This document shows positions 19,299 through 28,307 of a DNA stretch of 64,000 nt, in pieces. Numbering within the stretch: the first letter of the stretch is position 1; every line of letters begins with the position of its first letter. Origin of the DNA: Ga0077548 sp035440445 (lineage in GTDB: Bacteria; Pseudomonadota; Alphaproteobacteria; Rhizobiales; Xanthobacteraceae); contig DAORMJ010000013.1 of assembly GCA_035440445.1 (NCBI GenBank), positions 26,231 through 90,230 on the forward strand, in the 5' to 3' direction. The translations under genes and the position numbers were made by a program. Under the pieces are notes generated by a model. That model saw nothing but the letters and a program-made list of their open reading frames with translations, was not told the DNA's origin and searched no databases.

Positions 19299-19583
19299 TC
19301 ATCTACACACGCTGTCGTAGAGATCGATCCATTCCGTATTGTCTTTCTCGATCAGCGCCAACTTCCACGCCCTTTTCCACTTCTTGATTTCTTTTTCGCG
19401 CTCGATCGCAGCTGTCACGTCTTCATGCGCCTCAAACCAGACGAGGCGATCAGCCCCATATCGTGCCGAAAAACCCCGAACGGTCTTTTCCCTATGCTCA
19501 TGTACTCGTCGAACGAGATCATTGGTTACACCCAGGTAAAGCGTGCCGTTGCGCTTATTCGTCAATAAATAGACGAAATACAT
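19299..19583 (-). CDS. Small GIY-YIG nuclease-domain protein
   Basis: A 94-residue single-domain GIY-YIG protein. The motif pair appears as YFVYLLTNKRNGTLYLGVTN near residues 2-21, followed by the catalytic arginine in DLVRRVHEHR and the glutamate in AAIEREKEIKKWKR. The ATG at 19583 starts exactly at the domain; longer readings run into the flanking repeat. The gene lies between two inverted arms of a dispersed palindrome (19252-19292 and 19600-19642). Proteins of this size often occur in several copies per genome; whether it is active or mobile is unknown. Confidence 0.85.
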   Translation of the reverse strand: MYFVYLLTNKRNGTLYLGVTNDLVRRVHEHREKTVRGFSARYGADRLVWFEAHEDVTAAIEREKEIKKWKRAWKLALIEKDNTEWIDLYDSVCR

Positions 19584-19599
19584 TTTCGCCGATGCCGCT

Positions 19600-19642
19600 C
19601 TGGATTCCGGGTTCGATGCGTTCCGCATCGTCCCGGAATGAC
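19600..19642. repeat. Family A repeat, single right arm next to the GIY-YIG gene
   Basis: CTGGATTCCGGGTTCG ... CCCGGAATGAC is the reverse-complement counterpart of the arm at 19252-19292. It lies 16 bases upstream of the GIY-YIG start codon. Confidence 0.8.
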
Positions 19643-19719
19643 AACAACAATTTCTTCGCCGCGCAATGGCGGACGCACTCTTCTCCTTCAATCATTCCGG
19701 AGATGCGTCTTTCCTCGCT

Positions 19720-19830
19720 GTCATTCCGGACGGCCCGAAGGGCTGATCCGGAATCCAGCACCAAACGGAAAAGCCTGTGCAAGCGGCCTCTGGATTCCGG
19801 GTTCACGGCTTCGCCGCGCCCCGGAATGAC
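19720..19830. repeat. REP-like palindromic repeat, family A, full unit
   Basis: It starts GTCATTCCGGACGGCCCG and ends CGCCCCGGAATGAC, with inner boundaries GGAATCCAG and CTGGATTCC, as at 8859-8978. A partial ATCATTCCGG also stands at 19691-19700. Confidence 0.82.
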
Positions 19831-19889
19831 AAAATCACAAGAACAATCTTGACATTTTCTGTAGTAGGACTATATACCTATTTATCCCG

Positions 19890-20345
19890 CTCCTCTCCGA
19901 GGGGCGTTTCTAGGGCGCTTGAAGCGCGGAGCGGGAATGCGGTTGGCCGCAGCCTTGGCGCTTACGCAGCGCTGATGTTGCGGCGGCTGAAGTCGTCTGG
20001 TTCCGGCGCGCCTGCCGCGCGTCACAGGACCTTCCTTGGCGGCTTGCTCGTCAGGCGCGTGCCAACGCGCCGGAGCAAAGCCGAGAAGGTCCGCCAGCGG
20101 AGGATAAAAGGTCAGTCCTCCGGGGGTCAGGCGAAGAAAAGCCGAAAACCAGCCGCGCGCGGGATGCCGGTTTCGCCGGTTCGCTCGCGGTCAATGTCTT
20201 CCTCTGCACTTCTACCTTTTCGTGCAGAGGGCCGTGACGCGCTTCTGGCGCACACGGCATCCCGCGCGCCTTCGGAACTTCGCGAGGGCACCCACCGCAA
20301 ACCCCGGAGCAAACCGCTCGCGGGAACGGGAACGGCTGTTTGAAA
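19890..20345. other. Gene-free, palindrome-rich stretch; probable dispersed repeat
   Basis: I can support no protein here. Several short inverted repeats are visible: the GCGCGCGGGATGCC / GGCATCCCGCGCGC pair (about 20155 and 20261), CTCTGCAC / GTGCAGAG, and GCGAGCGG / CCGCTCGCGG-type arms. The stretch resembles a sequence that I recall recurring in Bradyrhizobium-like genomes; that recollection is not proof. It separates the flbD operon from flhA. A structured RNA or a non-autonomous repeat are both possible. Confidence 0.4.
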
Positions 20346-20356
20346 TTCCCTATCCC

Positions 20357-20494
20357 GTCGTCCCCGCGCAAGCGGGGACCCATAACCATCGGCGCTTGTG
20401 TCGTCGAAAGCCGCAAGGCTTGCGCGCCATCCCGTCCACAGGGGTTATGGGTCCCGGCTCGCGCTCGCGAATTCGCTCGCTTGGCCGGGACGAC
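20357..20494. repeat. REP-like palindromic repeat, family B
   Basis: It starts GTCGTCCCCGCGCAAGCGGG and ends GGCCGGGACGAC, with inner GGGACCCATAACC and GGTTATGGGTCCC arms, like 12345-12454. Confidence 0.85.
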
Positions 20495-20566
20495 AACCAC
20501 CGTAATCCGCATCGCGAGGAGCTTCGCGCGCCACCCTCCCCTTACAGGGAGGGAAAGAAGGAAAAA

Positions 20567-20583
20567 TTAACCCTTCGCTAACC
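20567..20583 (+). promoter_or_regulatory. Candidate CtrA box upstream of flhA
   Basis: TTAA-CCCTTCG-CTAACC matches the CtrA consensus TTAA-N7-TTAA at seven of eight conserved bases. It lies about 60 bases upstream of the flhA start. CtrA control of flhA is known in Caulobacter; here it is inferred. Confidence 0.55.
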
Positions 20584-20640
20584 ATAAGGCAGGCAATTTT
20601 TGCCGGGGGAGCGCGCCCAAAAACCGCGCGGAGCAAGAGC

Positions 20641-22755
20641 ATGTCCGATACCGCCGCCGGCGTCAGTTACAAACCGAAAATGCCGACCATGGGCGAACTC
20701 GGCGCCATGCTGCGCCGGGGCGACCTCATGCTGGCGGTCGCGGTCCTCGGCATCCTCGTCGTGCTCATCATGCCGCTGCCGCCGATGGTGCTGGACCTCC
20801 TGCTCGCGGTCTCGATCATCCTCTCGGTGCTGATTCTCATGACGGCGCTCTTCATTCAGGGGCCGCTCGAATTCTCCGCCTTCCCGACCGTGCTGCTGAT
20901 GGCGACGATGTTCCGCCTCGCGCTGAACCTCGCCTCGACGCGCCTGATTCTCACCCACGGCCACCAGGGCACGTCGGCGGCAGGTCACGTCATCGAAGCC
21001 TTCGGCAACTTCGTGATGGGCGGCAATTTCGTCATCGGCATTATCGTGTTCTCGATCCTCGTGATCGTGAACTTCATCGTCATCACCAAGGGTTCGGGCC
21101 GCATCGCGGAAGTCGCCGCACGCTTCACCCTCGACGCCATGCCCGGCAAGCAGATGGCGATCGACGCCGATCTTTCCGCCGGCCTCATCGACGAAGACAC
21201 CGCCCGCCGCCGCCGCAAGGACCTCGAGGACGAAAGCTCGTTCTACGGCGCGATGGACGGTGCTTCGAAGTTCGTGCGCGGCGACGCGATTGCGGGCCTT
21301 CTGATCGTCTTCATCAACGTGATCGGCGGCATCGTCATCGGCATGGGCCAGCAGGGGCTGACCTTCGCCAAGGCCGGTCAGGTCTATACGCTGCTCACCG
21401 TCGGCGACGGTCTGGTAACGCAGATCCCTGCGCTGATCGTTTCGACCGCAGCCGGCCTCCTCGTTTCGAAAGCCGGCGTCTCGGGTGCCGCCGACAAGGC
21501 GCTGATGAAGCAGCTTTCGCATTATCCGAAGGCGCTCGGCATGTCGTCGGGCGTCATGATCGTGCTTTCGCTGCTTCCCGGCGTGCCGATGCTGCCCTTC
21601 CTCGCGCTCGGCGCGGGCGCAGGGACCCTTGCCTTCGTTTCCACGCGGAACAAGAAAGCTGCGGCCCTCGCGGAAGCCGCGAAGTCTTCGGCCAAGAAAG
21701 AGCCGACGCTGCCGCAGGAAGAGCCGATCGCGAACGCGCTCCGGATCGACGATCTCAAGATCGAGATCGGTTACGCGCTTTTGCCGCTCGTCAATTCGCC
21801 GGACGGCGCCGATCGCCTCACCGAGCAGATCAAGGCGCTGCGCCGCCAGATCGCAAGCGAAATGGGCTTCGTCATGCCCTCCGTGCGGCTCCTCGACAAC
21901 GTCCAGATGGAAGCGAACGCCTATACGATCAAACTCAAGGAGGTCGATGCAGGCTCGGGTCGCGTCTATCCGGGCAGCCACATGGTCATGGATCCGTCCG
22001 GCGGTCAGGTAAACCTTGCCGGCCAGCACACTACCGAGCCCACCTTCGGCCTGCCCGCAACCTGGGTCGATGAATCGCTCCGCGAAGAAGCGTCGCTTCG
22101 CGGCTACACCGTGGTCGATGCTGCGACGGTCATGTCAACGCATCTCGCTGAAGTGCTGAAAGCCAACATGGCGGACCTGCTCTCATACGCCGAGGTGCAG
22201 AAGCTCCTGAAGGAACTGCCGAAGGAGCAGGCCGAACTTTTGAAAGACATCGTGCCGTCGCAGATCACCGCGTCCGGCATCCAGCGCGTGCTGCAATTGC
22301 TGCTATCGGAGCGCATCTCGATCCGCGATCTCGGCACGATCCTCGAAGGCATCGCCGAGGCGGTCCCGCATTCGCGCAACGCAGCGCAGATCGTCGAACA
22401 GGTGCGCGTGCGCCTTTCCCGCCAGATCTGCGCACAGCACACCTCGCCGGCCGGCTACCTGCCACTCATCTCGCTGTCGCCGAAGTGGGAGCAGACGTTC
22501 GCGGAATCGATCATCGGCACCGGCGAGGAAAAATCGCTCGCCATGCAGCCGTCGAAACTTTCGGAATTCGTCACCGAAGTGCGCGAGCGTTTCGAACAGG
22601 CCGCGCGCCAGAACGAAGCGCCGGTTTTGCTCACCAGCGCTGCGGCGCGTCCTTTCGTGCGCCAGATCGTCGATCGCTTCCGCCCGCAAACCGCGGTCAT
22701 GTCGCAAGCGGAAATCCATCCGCGCGTGCGCCTCAAGACGGTGGGGAGCGTGTAA
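20641..22755 (+). CDS. flhA: Flagellar biosynthesis export-gate protein FlhA
   Basis: A 704-residue inner-membrane component of the flagellar type III export gate. About eight transmembrane segments occupy the first 330 residues. The FHIPEP-type signature is seen as the conserved MFRLALNLASTRLILTHG and the cytoplasmic loop GKQMAIDADLSAGLIDEDTA. The C-terminal cytosolic domain (from about 350) binds chaperones and substrates. A GGAGCAAGAGC ribosome-binding region precedes the ATG. It is alone, with a CtrA-like box upstream and a bidirectional terminator downstream. Confidence 0.97.
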   Translation: MSDTAAGVSYKPKMPTMGELGAMLRRGDLMLAVAVLGILVVLIMPLPPMVLDLLLAVSIILSVLILMTALFIQGPLEFSAFPTVLLMATMFRLALNLASTRLILTHGHQGTSAAGHVIEAFGNFVMGGNFVIGIIVFSILVIVNFIVITKGSGRIAEVAARFTLDAMPGKQMAIDADLSAGLIDEDTARRRRKDLEDESSFYGAMDGASKFVRGDAIAGLLIVFINVIGGIVIGMGQQGLTFAKAGQVYTLLTVGDGLVTQIPALIVSTAAGLLVSKAGVSGAADKALMKQLSHYPKALGMSSGVMIVLSLLPGVPMLPFLALGAGAGTLAFVSTRNKKAAALAEAAKSSAKKEPTLPQEEPIANALRIDDLKIEIGYALLPLVNSPDGADRLTEQIKALRRQIASEMGFVMPSVRLLDNVQMEANAYTIKLKEVDAGSGRVYPGSHMVMDPSGGQVNLAGQHTTEPTFGLPATWVDESLREEASLRGYTVVDAATVMSTHLAEVLKANMADLLSYAEVQKLLKELPKEQAELLKDIVPSQITASGIQRVLQLLLSERISIRDLGTILEGIAEAVPHSRNAAQIVEQVRVRLSRQICAQHTSPAGYLPLISLSPKWEQTFAESIIGTGEEKSLAMQPSKLSEFVTEVRERFEQAARQNEAPVLLTSAAARPFVRQIVDRFRPQTAVMSQAEIHPRVRLKTVGSV

Positions 22756-22756
22756 A

Positions 22757-22802
22757 AACAGATGGCCGCCGTAGCGTGACGCTGCGGCGGCCCCTATCTG
22801 TT
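22757..22802. terminator. Bidirectional terminator between flhA and fliJ
   Basis: A long near-perfect palindrome: the outer arms AACAGAT / ATCTGTT enclose GGCCGCCG..CGGCGGCC and an AGCGT/ACGCT core. It lies between convergent genes and can serve both strands. Confidence 0.8.
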
Positions 22803-22813
22803 AAATGGCGAGA

Positions 22814-23221
22814 TCAGACGCGGATGCGCTGCGCGCCGATGCGGTCGAGTTCGGATTGTTCTCGCGCCGCTTCCACGCCGCGGCCGCGGATCTGATCCCG
22901 CTCTTCGAGGATTTCGACCTTTTTCAGTTCTTCGAAGGCGTCGGCAAGCTGCCCGCGCGCATCTTCAAGCTGTCCATGCAGTTCGGACGCCGAACGCTTG
23001 AGGTTGTCGCGCCGCTGCATCGCGGCCTTGGCATAGGTCGGATAGGCAAAATGAGCGGGGTCGTTGATGCCGGCGCGGTCCTGCTCGATCGTGATTTCAC
23101 GTTCGAGGTCGGTGGCCATGCGTTCGAATTCTGCAACCATCGCCTCGATCTGGGCGACCTGGCGACGCTTTTCGTCGACCTGGAAGCGCTTCAGGCGGAT
23201 AAGGGTTTCACGCGATTTCAT
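22814..23221 (-). CDS. fliJ: Flagellar export protein FliJ
   Basis: A 135-residue, almost entirely helical coiled-coil protein beginning MKSRETLIRLKRFQVDEKRR, the usual start of alphaproteobacterial FliJ. FliJ sits in the FliI hexamer and couples ATP hydrolysis to export. It follows fliI by 24 bases on the same strand, the standard fliI-fliJ order. Confidence 0.92.
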   Translation of the reverse strand: MKSRETLIRLKRFQVDEKRRQVAQIEAMVAEFERMATDLEREITIEQDRAGINDPAHFAYPTYAKAAMQRRDNLKRSASELHGQLEDARGQLADAFEELKKVEILEERDQIRGRGVEAAREQSELDRIGAQRIRV

Positions 23222-23245
23222 CCCGGCGATACTCCACGCGACCGG

Positions 23246-24571
23246 TTAGGACTCAGTTACTGCATTCGCGAAAATTTGAGCGAGTGCGCGGTAACCATCG
23301 CCGAGATTCGTTTTTTCTTCCTTACCTTGCGACAAAAAAGCTTCGAGCGCCGGTTGCAGCCGGATCGCCTCATCCACCTCCGGCGACGAGCCTTGCCGGT
23401 AGGCCCCGAGGCGGATCAGCTCTTCCATGTCGCCATAGGTGGCAAGCACCTGCCGCGCTTTCTGCACTACCGGATAAAACTCCGGATCGCTCGATTTCGG
23501 CATGGTCCGGGAGACCGACTTCAGCACGTTGATCGCTGGATAGCGGCCCCGCTCCGCGATCGCGCGTTCCATGACGATATGGCCGTCGAGAATGCCGCGC
23601 ACGGCATCGGCCACCGGCTCGTTATGGTCGTCGCCATCGACCAGCACAGTAAAGAGTGCGGTGATGGTTCCCTGATCGGGACCAGGCCCTGCACGCTCGA
23701 GCAGGCGCGGCAGTTCCGCGAATACGGTCGGCGTATAGCCTTTCGCGGTCGGCGGCTCGCCGATCGAAAGCCCGATCTCGCGCTGGGCCATGGCAAAACG
23801 AGTAACGGAGTCCATGAGCAGGAGCACGTCCTTGCCCTCGTCCCGGAAATATTCGGCAATCGCGAGACTGAGCATCGCCGCCTGCCGGCGCATCAGCGCG
23901 GGCTCGTCCGAGGTCGCGACCACGACGACCGAGCGCTTCAGCCCCGCTTCGCCAAGATCGTCCTGCAGAAATTCCTGCACCTCGCGGCCGCGCTCGCCGA
24001 CCAGACCGATGACGGCGACATCGCAGGCGGTGTAGCGCGCAAGCATGGACAAGAGCACCGACTTACCGACGCCCGAGCCCGCGAAAATACCGAGCCGCTG
24101 GCCTTTGCAGGTGGTGGCAAAGGTATTCAGCGCGCGCACGCCGAGATCGAGCGGCGCACCGACTCGCTTTCTTGTATGCGCCGCCGGAGGAGCCGCGCGA
24201 AACGGATAAGGTGAATGCCCGGAACGCATCGGGCCTTTGCCGTCCACCGGCTGGCCATGCGCGTTAACGACTCGTCCGAGCCAGGCGCTCGAGGGACGGA
24301 CCGCTGCCGCCGCCTGCGAGACGATGGCGCGGCAGCCGCGCCGCACACCTTCTACGGCCGCGAAAGGCATCACGACCGCATTGTCCCCGGCAAAGCCGAT
24401 AACCTCGCAGGGAACGCCTGAATTAGCGCCTGTTTCGATGGTGAGCCGTGCGCCGACCGGCATCGTATGGACCGGTCCTGCGACCTCGATCATGAGGCCC
24501 CGCACGGCCGCAACCCGCCCGTAAATGACGGTTCCATCGAGTTCCGCAATCTGTTCCGCCAGGGCCTTCAT
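23246..24571 (-). CDS. fliI: Flagellum-specific export ATPase FliI
   Basis: A 441-residue F1-beta-like ATPase of the flagellar export apparatus. Walker A is GIFAGSGVGKSVLL near residues 162-175, Walker B VLLLMDSVTRFAMAQREIGL and the conserved GEPPTAKGYTPTVF follows. The start ATG is at 24571. It is divergent from ctrA across 363 bases that contain GANTC sites and TTAA motifs, so both may be read from this control region. Confidence 0.97.
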   Translation of the reverse strand: MKALAEQIAELDGTVIYGRVAAVRGLMIEVAGPVHTMPVGARLTIETGANSGVPCEVIGFAGDNAVVMPFAAVEGVRRGCRAIVSQAAAAVRPSSAWLGRVVNAHGQPVDGKGPMRSGHSPYPFRAAPPAAHTRKRVGAPLDLGVRALNTFATTCKGQRLGIFAGSGVGKSVLLSMLARYTACDVAVIGLVGERGREVQEFLQDDLGEAGLKRSVVVVATSDEPALMRRQAAMLSLAIAEYFRDEGKDVLLLMDSVTRFAMAQREIGLSIGEPPTAKGYTPTVFAELPRLLERAGPGPDQGTITALFTVLVDGDDHNEPVADAVRGILDGHIVMERAIAERGRYPAINVLKSVSRTMPKSSDPEFYPVVQKARQVLATYGDMEELIRLGAYRQGSSPEVDEAIRLQPALEAFLSQGKEEKTNLGDGYRALAQIFANAVTES

Positions 24572-24574
24572 GGA

Positions 24575-24862
24575 GAATCACCACTTAACGGTCCAAGTGT
24601 CTGTTTACCCGATCTTTACCGGCTTCGTTAATGATCCAATCACTCTCAGGGATCGAAAGGCGCGCAGGATGCGGGCCTAGTTTCTGGGGGCGCCGCTTGG
24701 TTTGGCTTCTTGAAGTCGTACTTTAACCAGCCGGCCTGACGAAAATTTCGAACTGCCAATAACTTACGGCAATTTGCGAATATTTTCACGGGCCGCACTT
24801 GTGGGACAGAATCACATTCTGTTAACCATTGCTGGTTAGCGTCGCGAGTCGAGAATTGAGTC
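24575..24862. promoter_or_regulatory. fliI-ctrA intergenic control region with GANTC cluster and CtrA-like box
   Basis: Three GANTC sites lie within 54 bases (24809-24813, 24846-24850, 24858-24862), and a fourth at 24575-24579 is next to the fliI start. TTAACC-ATTGCT-GGTTAG at 24822-24839 is an inverted pair of CtrA half-sites; TTAACG at 24585-24590 and TTAA at 24628-24631 face fliI. CcrM methylation of GANTC and CtrA autoregulation control ctrA in Caulobacter; the same logic is inferred here. No other gene is seen in this 363-base gap. Confidence 0.6.
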
Positions 24863-24934
24863 AGTCCAGGCACGCAGGCGGGGCGGGTCTGGAGTGAGAT
24901 TTGTCCCCCAAAGAGGCCTGGATAGGGGATTGGC

Positions 24935-25654
24935 ATGCGCGTTTTGCTAATCGAAGACGACAGCGCGACGGCGAAAAGCGTCGAATTGATGCTGAAGTCC
25001 GAAAGTTTCAATGTTTACGTGACCGACCTTGGCGAAGAAGGGGTCGATCTCGGTAAGCTCTACGATTACGACATCATCCTCCTCGACCTGAATCTCCCGG
25101 ATATGTCCGGTTACGAGGTTCTGAAGTCGCTGCGGGTCGCGAAGATCAAGACTCCGATCTTGATTCTCTCCGGTCTCGCCGGGATCGAGGACAAGGTGAA
25201 AGGTCTCGGCTTCGGCGCCGACGACTATCTCACCAAACCTTTCCACAAGGACGAGCTTATCGCGCGCATTCATGCGGTGGTACGCCGCTCGAAGGGCCAC
25301 GCGCAGTCGGTGATCAATACCGGCGACCTCGTCGTGAACCTCGACCAGAAGACGGTCGAAGTGGACGGTGCCCGCGTGCACCTGACCGGCAAGGAATACC
25401 AGATGCTGGAGCTGCTCTCGCTCCGCAAGGGCACGACCCTCACCAAGGAGATGTTCCTCAATCATCTCTACGGCGGCATGGACGAGCCGGAACTGAAAAT
25501 CATCGACGTGTTCATCTGCAAGCTGCGCAAGAAGCTCGCGAACGCCTCGAAGTCGCAGGACTGGCCGCACGGCAAGAACTACATCGAAACGGTCTGGGGC
25601 CGCGGCTATGTGCTGCGCGAGCCGACCGACGCGGACGAACGCATCTCGGCGTAA
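24935..25654 (+). CDS. ctrA: Cell-cycle response regulator CtrA
   Basis: A 239-residue OmpR-family master regulator that controls replication start, flagellar genes and division in alphaproteobacteria. The receiver domain has its phosphoacceptor at Asp51 (ILLDLNLPDMSGY), acidic residues at EDD and the conserved lysine in YLTKPF. The C-terminal winged helix begins near residue 125 (VEVDGARVHLTGKEYQMLELL) and ends in the GRGYVLREP motif. It is transcribed alone, with a terminator at 25676-25702. ChpT, which passes phosphate to CtrA, is encoded about 9 kb away. Confidence 0.98.
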   Translation: MRVLLIEDDSATAKSVELMLKSESFNVYVTDLGEEGVDLGKLYDYDIILLDLNLPDMSGYEVLKSLRVAKIKTPILILSGLAGIEDKVKGLGFGADDYLTKPFHKDELIARIHAVVRRSKGHAQSVINTGDLVVNLDQKTVEVDGARVHLTGKEYQMLELLSLRKGTTLTKEMFLNHLYGGMDEPELKIIDVFICKLRKKLANASKSQDWPHGKNYIETVWGRGYVLREPTDADERISA

Positions 25655-25675
25655 GTTTTTCGGCTGCAAGATTCA

Positions 25676-25702
25676 AAACCCCGCCCTCGTGGCGGGGTTT
25701 TT
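25676..25702 (+). terminator. Rho-independent terminator after ctrA
   Basis: AACCCCGCC-CTCGT-GGCGGGGTT followed by TTT. Confidence 0.92.
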
Positions 25703-25732
25703 GTTTGGTAAATTCCGAGGCTAAAACGCCCC

Positions 25733-26494
25733 TCAGTTTTTCAGCCGGTAGCCCGTGCGGAAGATCCACCAGATGACGGCAATGCAGGCGAAGAGAAACG
25801 CGAGCGTCATGCCGAGCGAAATCGCGACCGAAACATCCGACACCTCGTAGAAGCTCCAGCGGAAGCCGGAGATCAGATAGACGATCGGATTGAAGAAGGT
25901 CACCGCCTGCCAGAACGGCGGCAGCACGTTCACCGAATAGAACGCGCCGCCGAGGAAGGTAAGCGGCGTGATGATCAGGAGCGGCACGATCTGCAGCTTC
26001 TCGAAGCCGTCGGCCCAGATTCCGATGATGAAACCGAGCAGGCTGAAGGTGACCGCCGTCAGCACGAGGAACGTCACCATCCAGAACGGATGCGCGATCC
26101 GCACCGGCACGAAGAGATAGGACGTCAAAAGAATGATGAGGCCGAGGATGATCGATTTGGTCGCGGCCGCGCCGACATAGCCGATCACGATCTCGACGAA
26201 GGAAATGGGTGCCGACAGAAGTTCATAGATCGTGCCGGTGAACTTCGGAAAATAAATGCCGAAAGAGGCGTTCATCACGCTCTGCATCAGCAGTGTCAGC
26301 ATGATCAGCCCCGGTACGATGAAGGAGCCGTAATCGACGCCTTCCATCGTGGTGATGCGCGAGCCGATCGCCGCCCCGAACACCACGAAATAGAGCGAGG
26401 TCGAAATCACCGGCGCAAGAATGCTCTGCATCAGCGTGCGGGCGGTGCGCGCCATTTCGAAGTAATAGATCGCCTTGATCGCGCGGAAGTTCAT
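25733..26494 (-). CDS. ABC-2 type exporter, permease subunit
   Basis: A 253-residue inner-membrane permease with six predicted hydrophobic segments. The ABC-2 signature region is visible in GFIIGIWADGFEKLQIVPLLIITPLTFLGG near residues 150-185 (shown in part: PLTFLGGAFYSVNVLPPFW). The family moves drugs, polysaccharides or lipids outward. It is downstream of the cognate ATPase (26643-27587) on the same strand, the pair being separated by a family A palindrome. The substrate is unknown. Confidence 0.9.
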   Translation of the reverse strand: MNFRAIKAIYYFEMARTARTLMQSILAPVISTSLYFVVFGAAIGSRITTMEGVDYGSFIVPGLIMLTLLMQSVMNASFGIYFPKFTGTIYELLSAPISFVEIVIGYVGAAATKSIILGLIILLTSYLFVPVRIAHPFWMVTFLVLTAVTFSLLGFIIGIWADGFEKLQIVPLLIITPLTFLGGAFYSVNVLPPFWQAVTFFNPIVYLISGFRWSFYEVSDVSVAISLGMTLAFLFACIAVIWWIFRTGYRLKN

Positions 26495-26514
26495 TTCGCG
26501 GCCTTCTTCTTGTT

Positions 26515-26631
26515 GTCATTCCGGGGCGCGAGCGGCAGCGAGCGAACCCGGAATCCAGTAACCATCGGAGCGCAATGGAAGGCACTGAAGATTACTGGAT
26601 TCCGGCTCTCGCTTCGCTCGGCCGGAATGAC
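26515..26631. repeat. REP-like palindromic repeat, family A, full unit
   Basis: It starts GTCATTCCGGGGCGCGAG and ends GGCCGGAATGAC, with inner CCCGGAATCCAG and CTGGATTCCGG. It lies inside the two-gene exporter operon, between ATPase and permease genes. Confidence 0.85.
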
Positions 26632-26642
26632 GGAATGATTTT

Positions 26643-27587
<945 letters not shown>

Positions 27588-27717
27588 GGAACGGGCCCTT
27601 ACTACGCTTTTGCTGGCTGCTCCAGCAGGCGCAGGCAAAGCGGCTTTGCGCTGGCCGCAGATTGGCCGCAATGGGCCCCCTCACTCCCGGGCGAACCGGA
27701 ACACCAGAGAGGATTCG

Positions 27718-28236
27718 ATGCAGAACTTTCTTCGCGCGGCCGCGGTCGTGTTTGCGACACTCGCCTTTGCCGCCGCACCTGCCGCCGCGCAGGGAAATCC
27801 GCCGGAAATCAAGCAGATCAAGCTGACCGAGAAACAGGTCCAGAGCTTCATCGCCGCCCAGGACGACCTCAACGCGGTGACCGCCAAGATCAAGGGCGAC
27901 AAGCCGGACCCCAAGCTCGTGGCCGAACTGGAAGCTGCTGCGAAGAAGCACGGCTTCGCGAGCCTCGAAGAACTCGATTCGATCGCCGCCAACATCAGCC
28001 TCGTGATGTCGGGCTTCGATCCGAAGACCAAGGAATTTTCGCAGCCGCCGGAAGCGCTGAAGAAGGAAATCGCGACCGTCACCGCGGACAAGTCGATCCC
28101 GGAAAAGGAAAAGACGGAAATCCTGAACGAGCTGAACGCCGCGCTGAAATATACCAAGCCCGTGCAGTTCCCGGAAAACGTCGAGCTGATCAAGAAGTAT
28201 TACGACAAGATCGAAGGCGCGATGGCCAAAGGCTGA
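27718..28236 (+). CDS. Exported helical protein of unknown function
   Basis: A 172-residue secreted protein. The signal peptide ends in AAAPAAAQG; the mature part is charged and helix-rich (KLTEKQVQSFIAAQDDLNAV, then VAELEAAAKKHGFASLEELD). The second stretch resembles small periplasmic proteins in which two helices flank a HGF turn; I cannot assign a function. AGAGAGG just upstream supports the ATG at 27718. It is a single gene with a terminator at 28260-28290. Confidence 0.85.
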   Translation: MQNFLRAAAVVFATLAFAAAPAAAQGNPPEIKQIKLTEKQVQSFIAAQDDLNAVTAKIKGDKPDPKLVAELEAAAKKHGFASLEELDSIAANISLVMSGFDPKTKEFSQPPEALKKEIATVTADKSIPEKEKTEILNELNAALKYTKPVQFPENVELIKKYYDKIEGAMAKG

Positions 28237-28259
28237 GCCTGCGATCGGCTGAAAGCATG

Positions 28260-28290
28260 AAAAAGGCCGCCGTTGGGGCGGCCTTTTTTT
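28260..28290 (+). terminator. Rho-independent terminator after the 27718-28236 gene
   Basis: AAAAGGCCGCC-GTTG-GGGCGGCC followed by seven T. It may also serve cheR from the other strand. Confidence 0.9.
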
Positions 28291-28307
28291 ATGGCTCGCG
28301 CGAAACG

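Noticed and set aside
20051..20512. Open frames in the palindrome-rich block before flhA
   Set aside because: They run through palindromes and a family B repeat and have skewed composition; no domain or start signal.
8859..26631. CRISPR array
   Set aside because: The repeats are dispersed palindromes with no regular spacers and no cas genes nearby.
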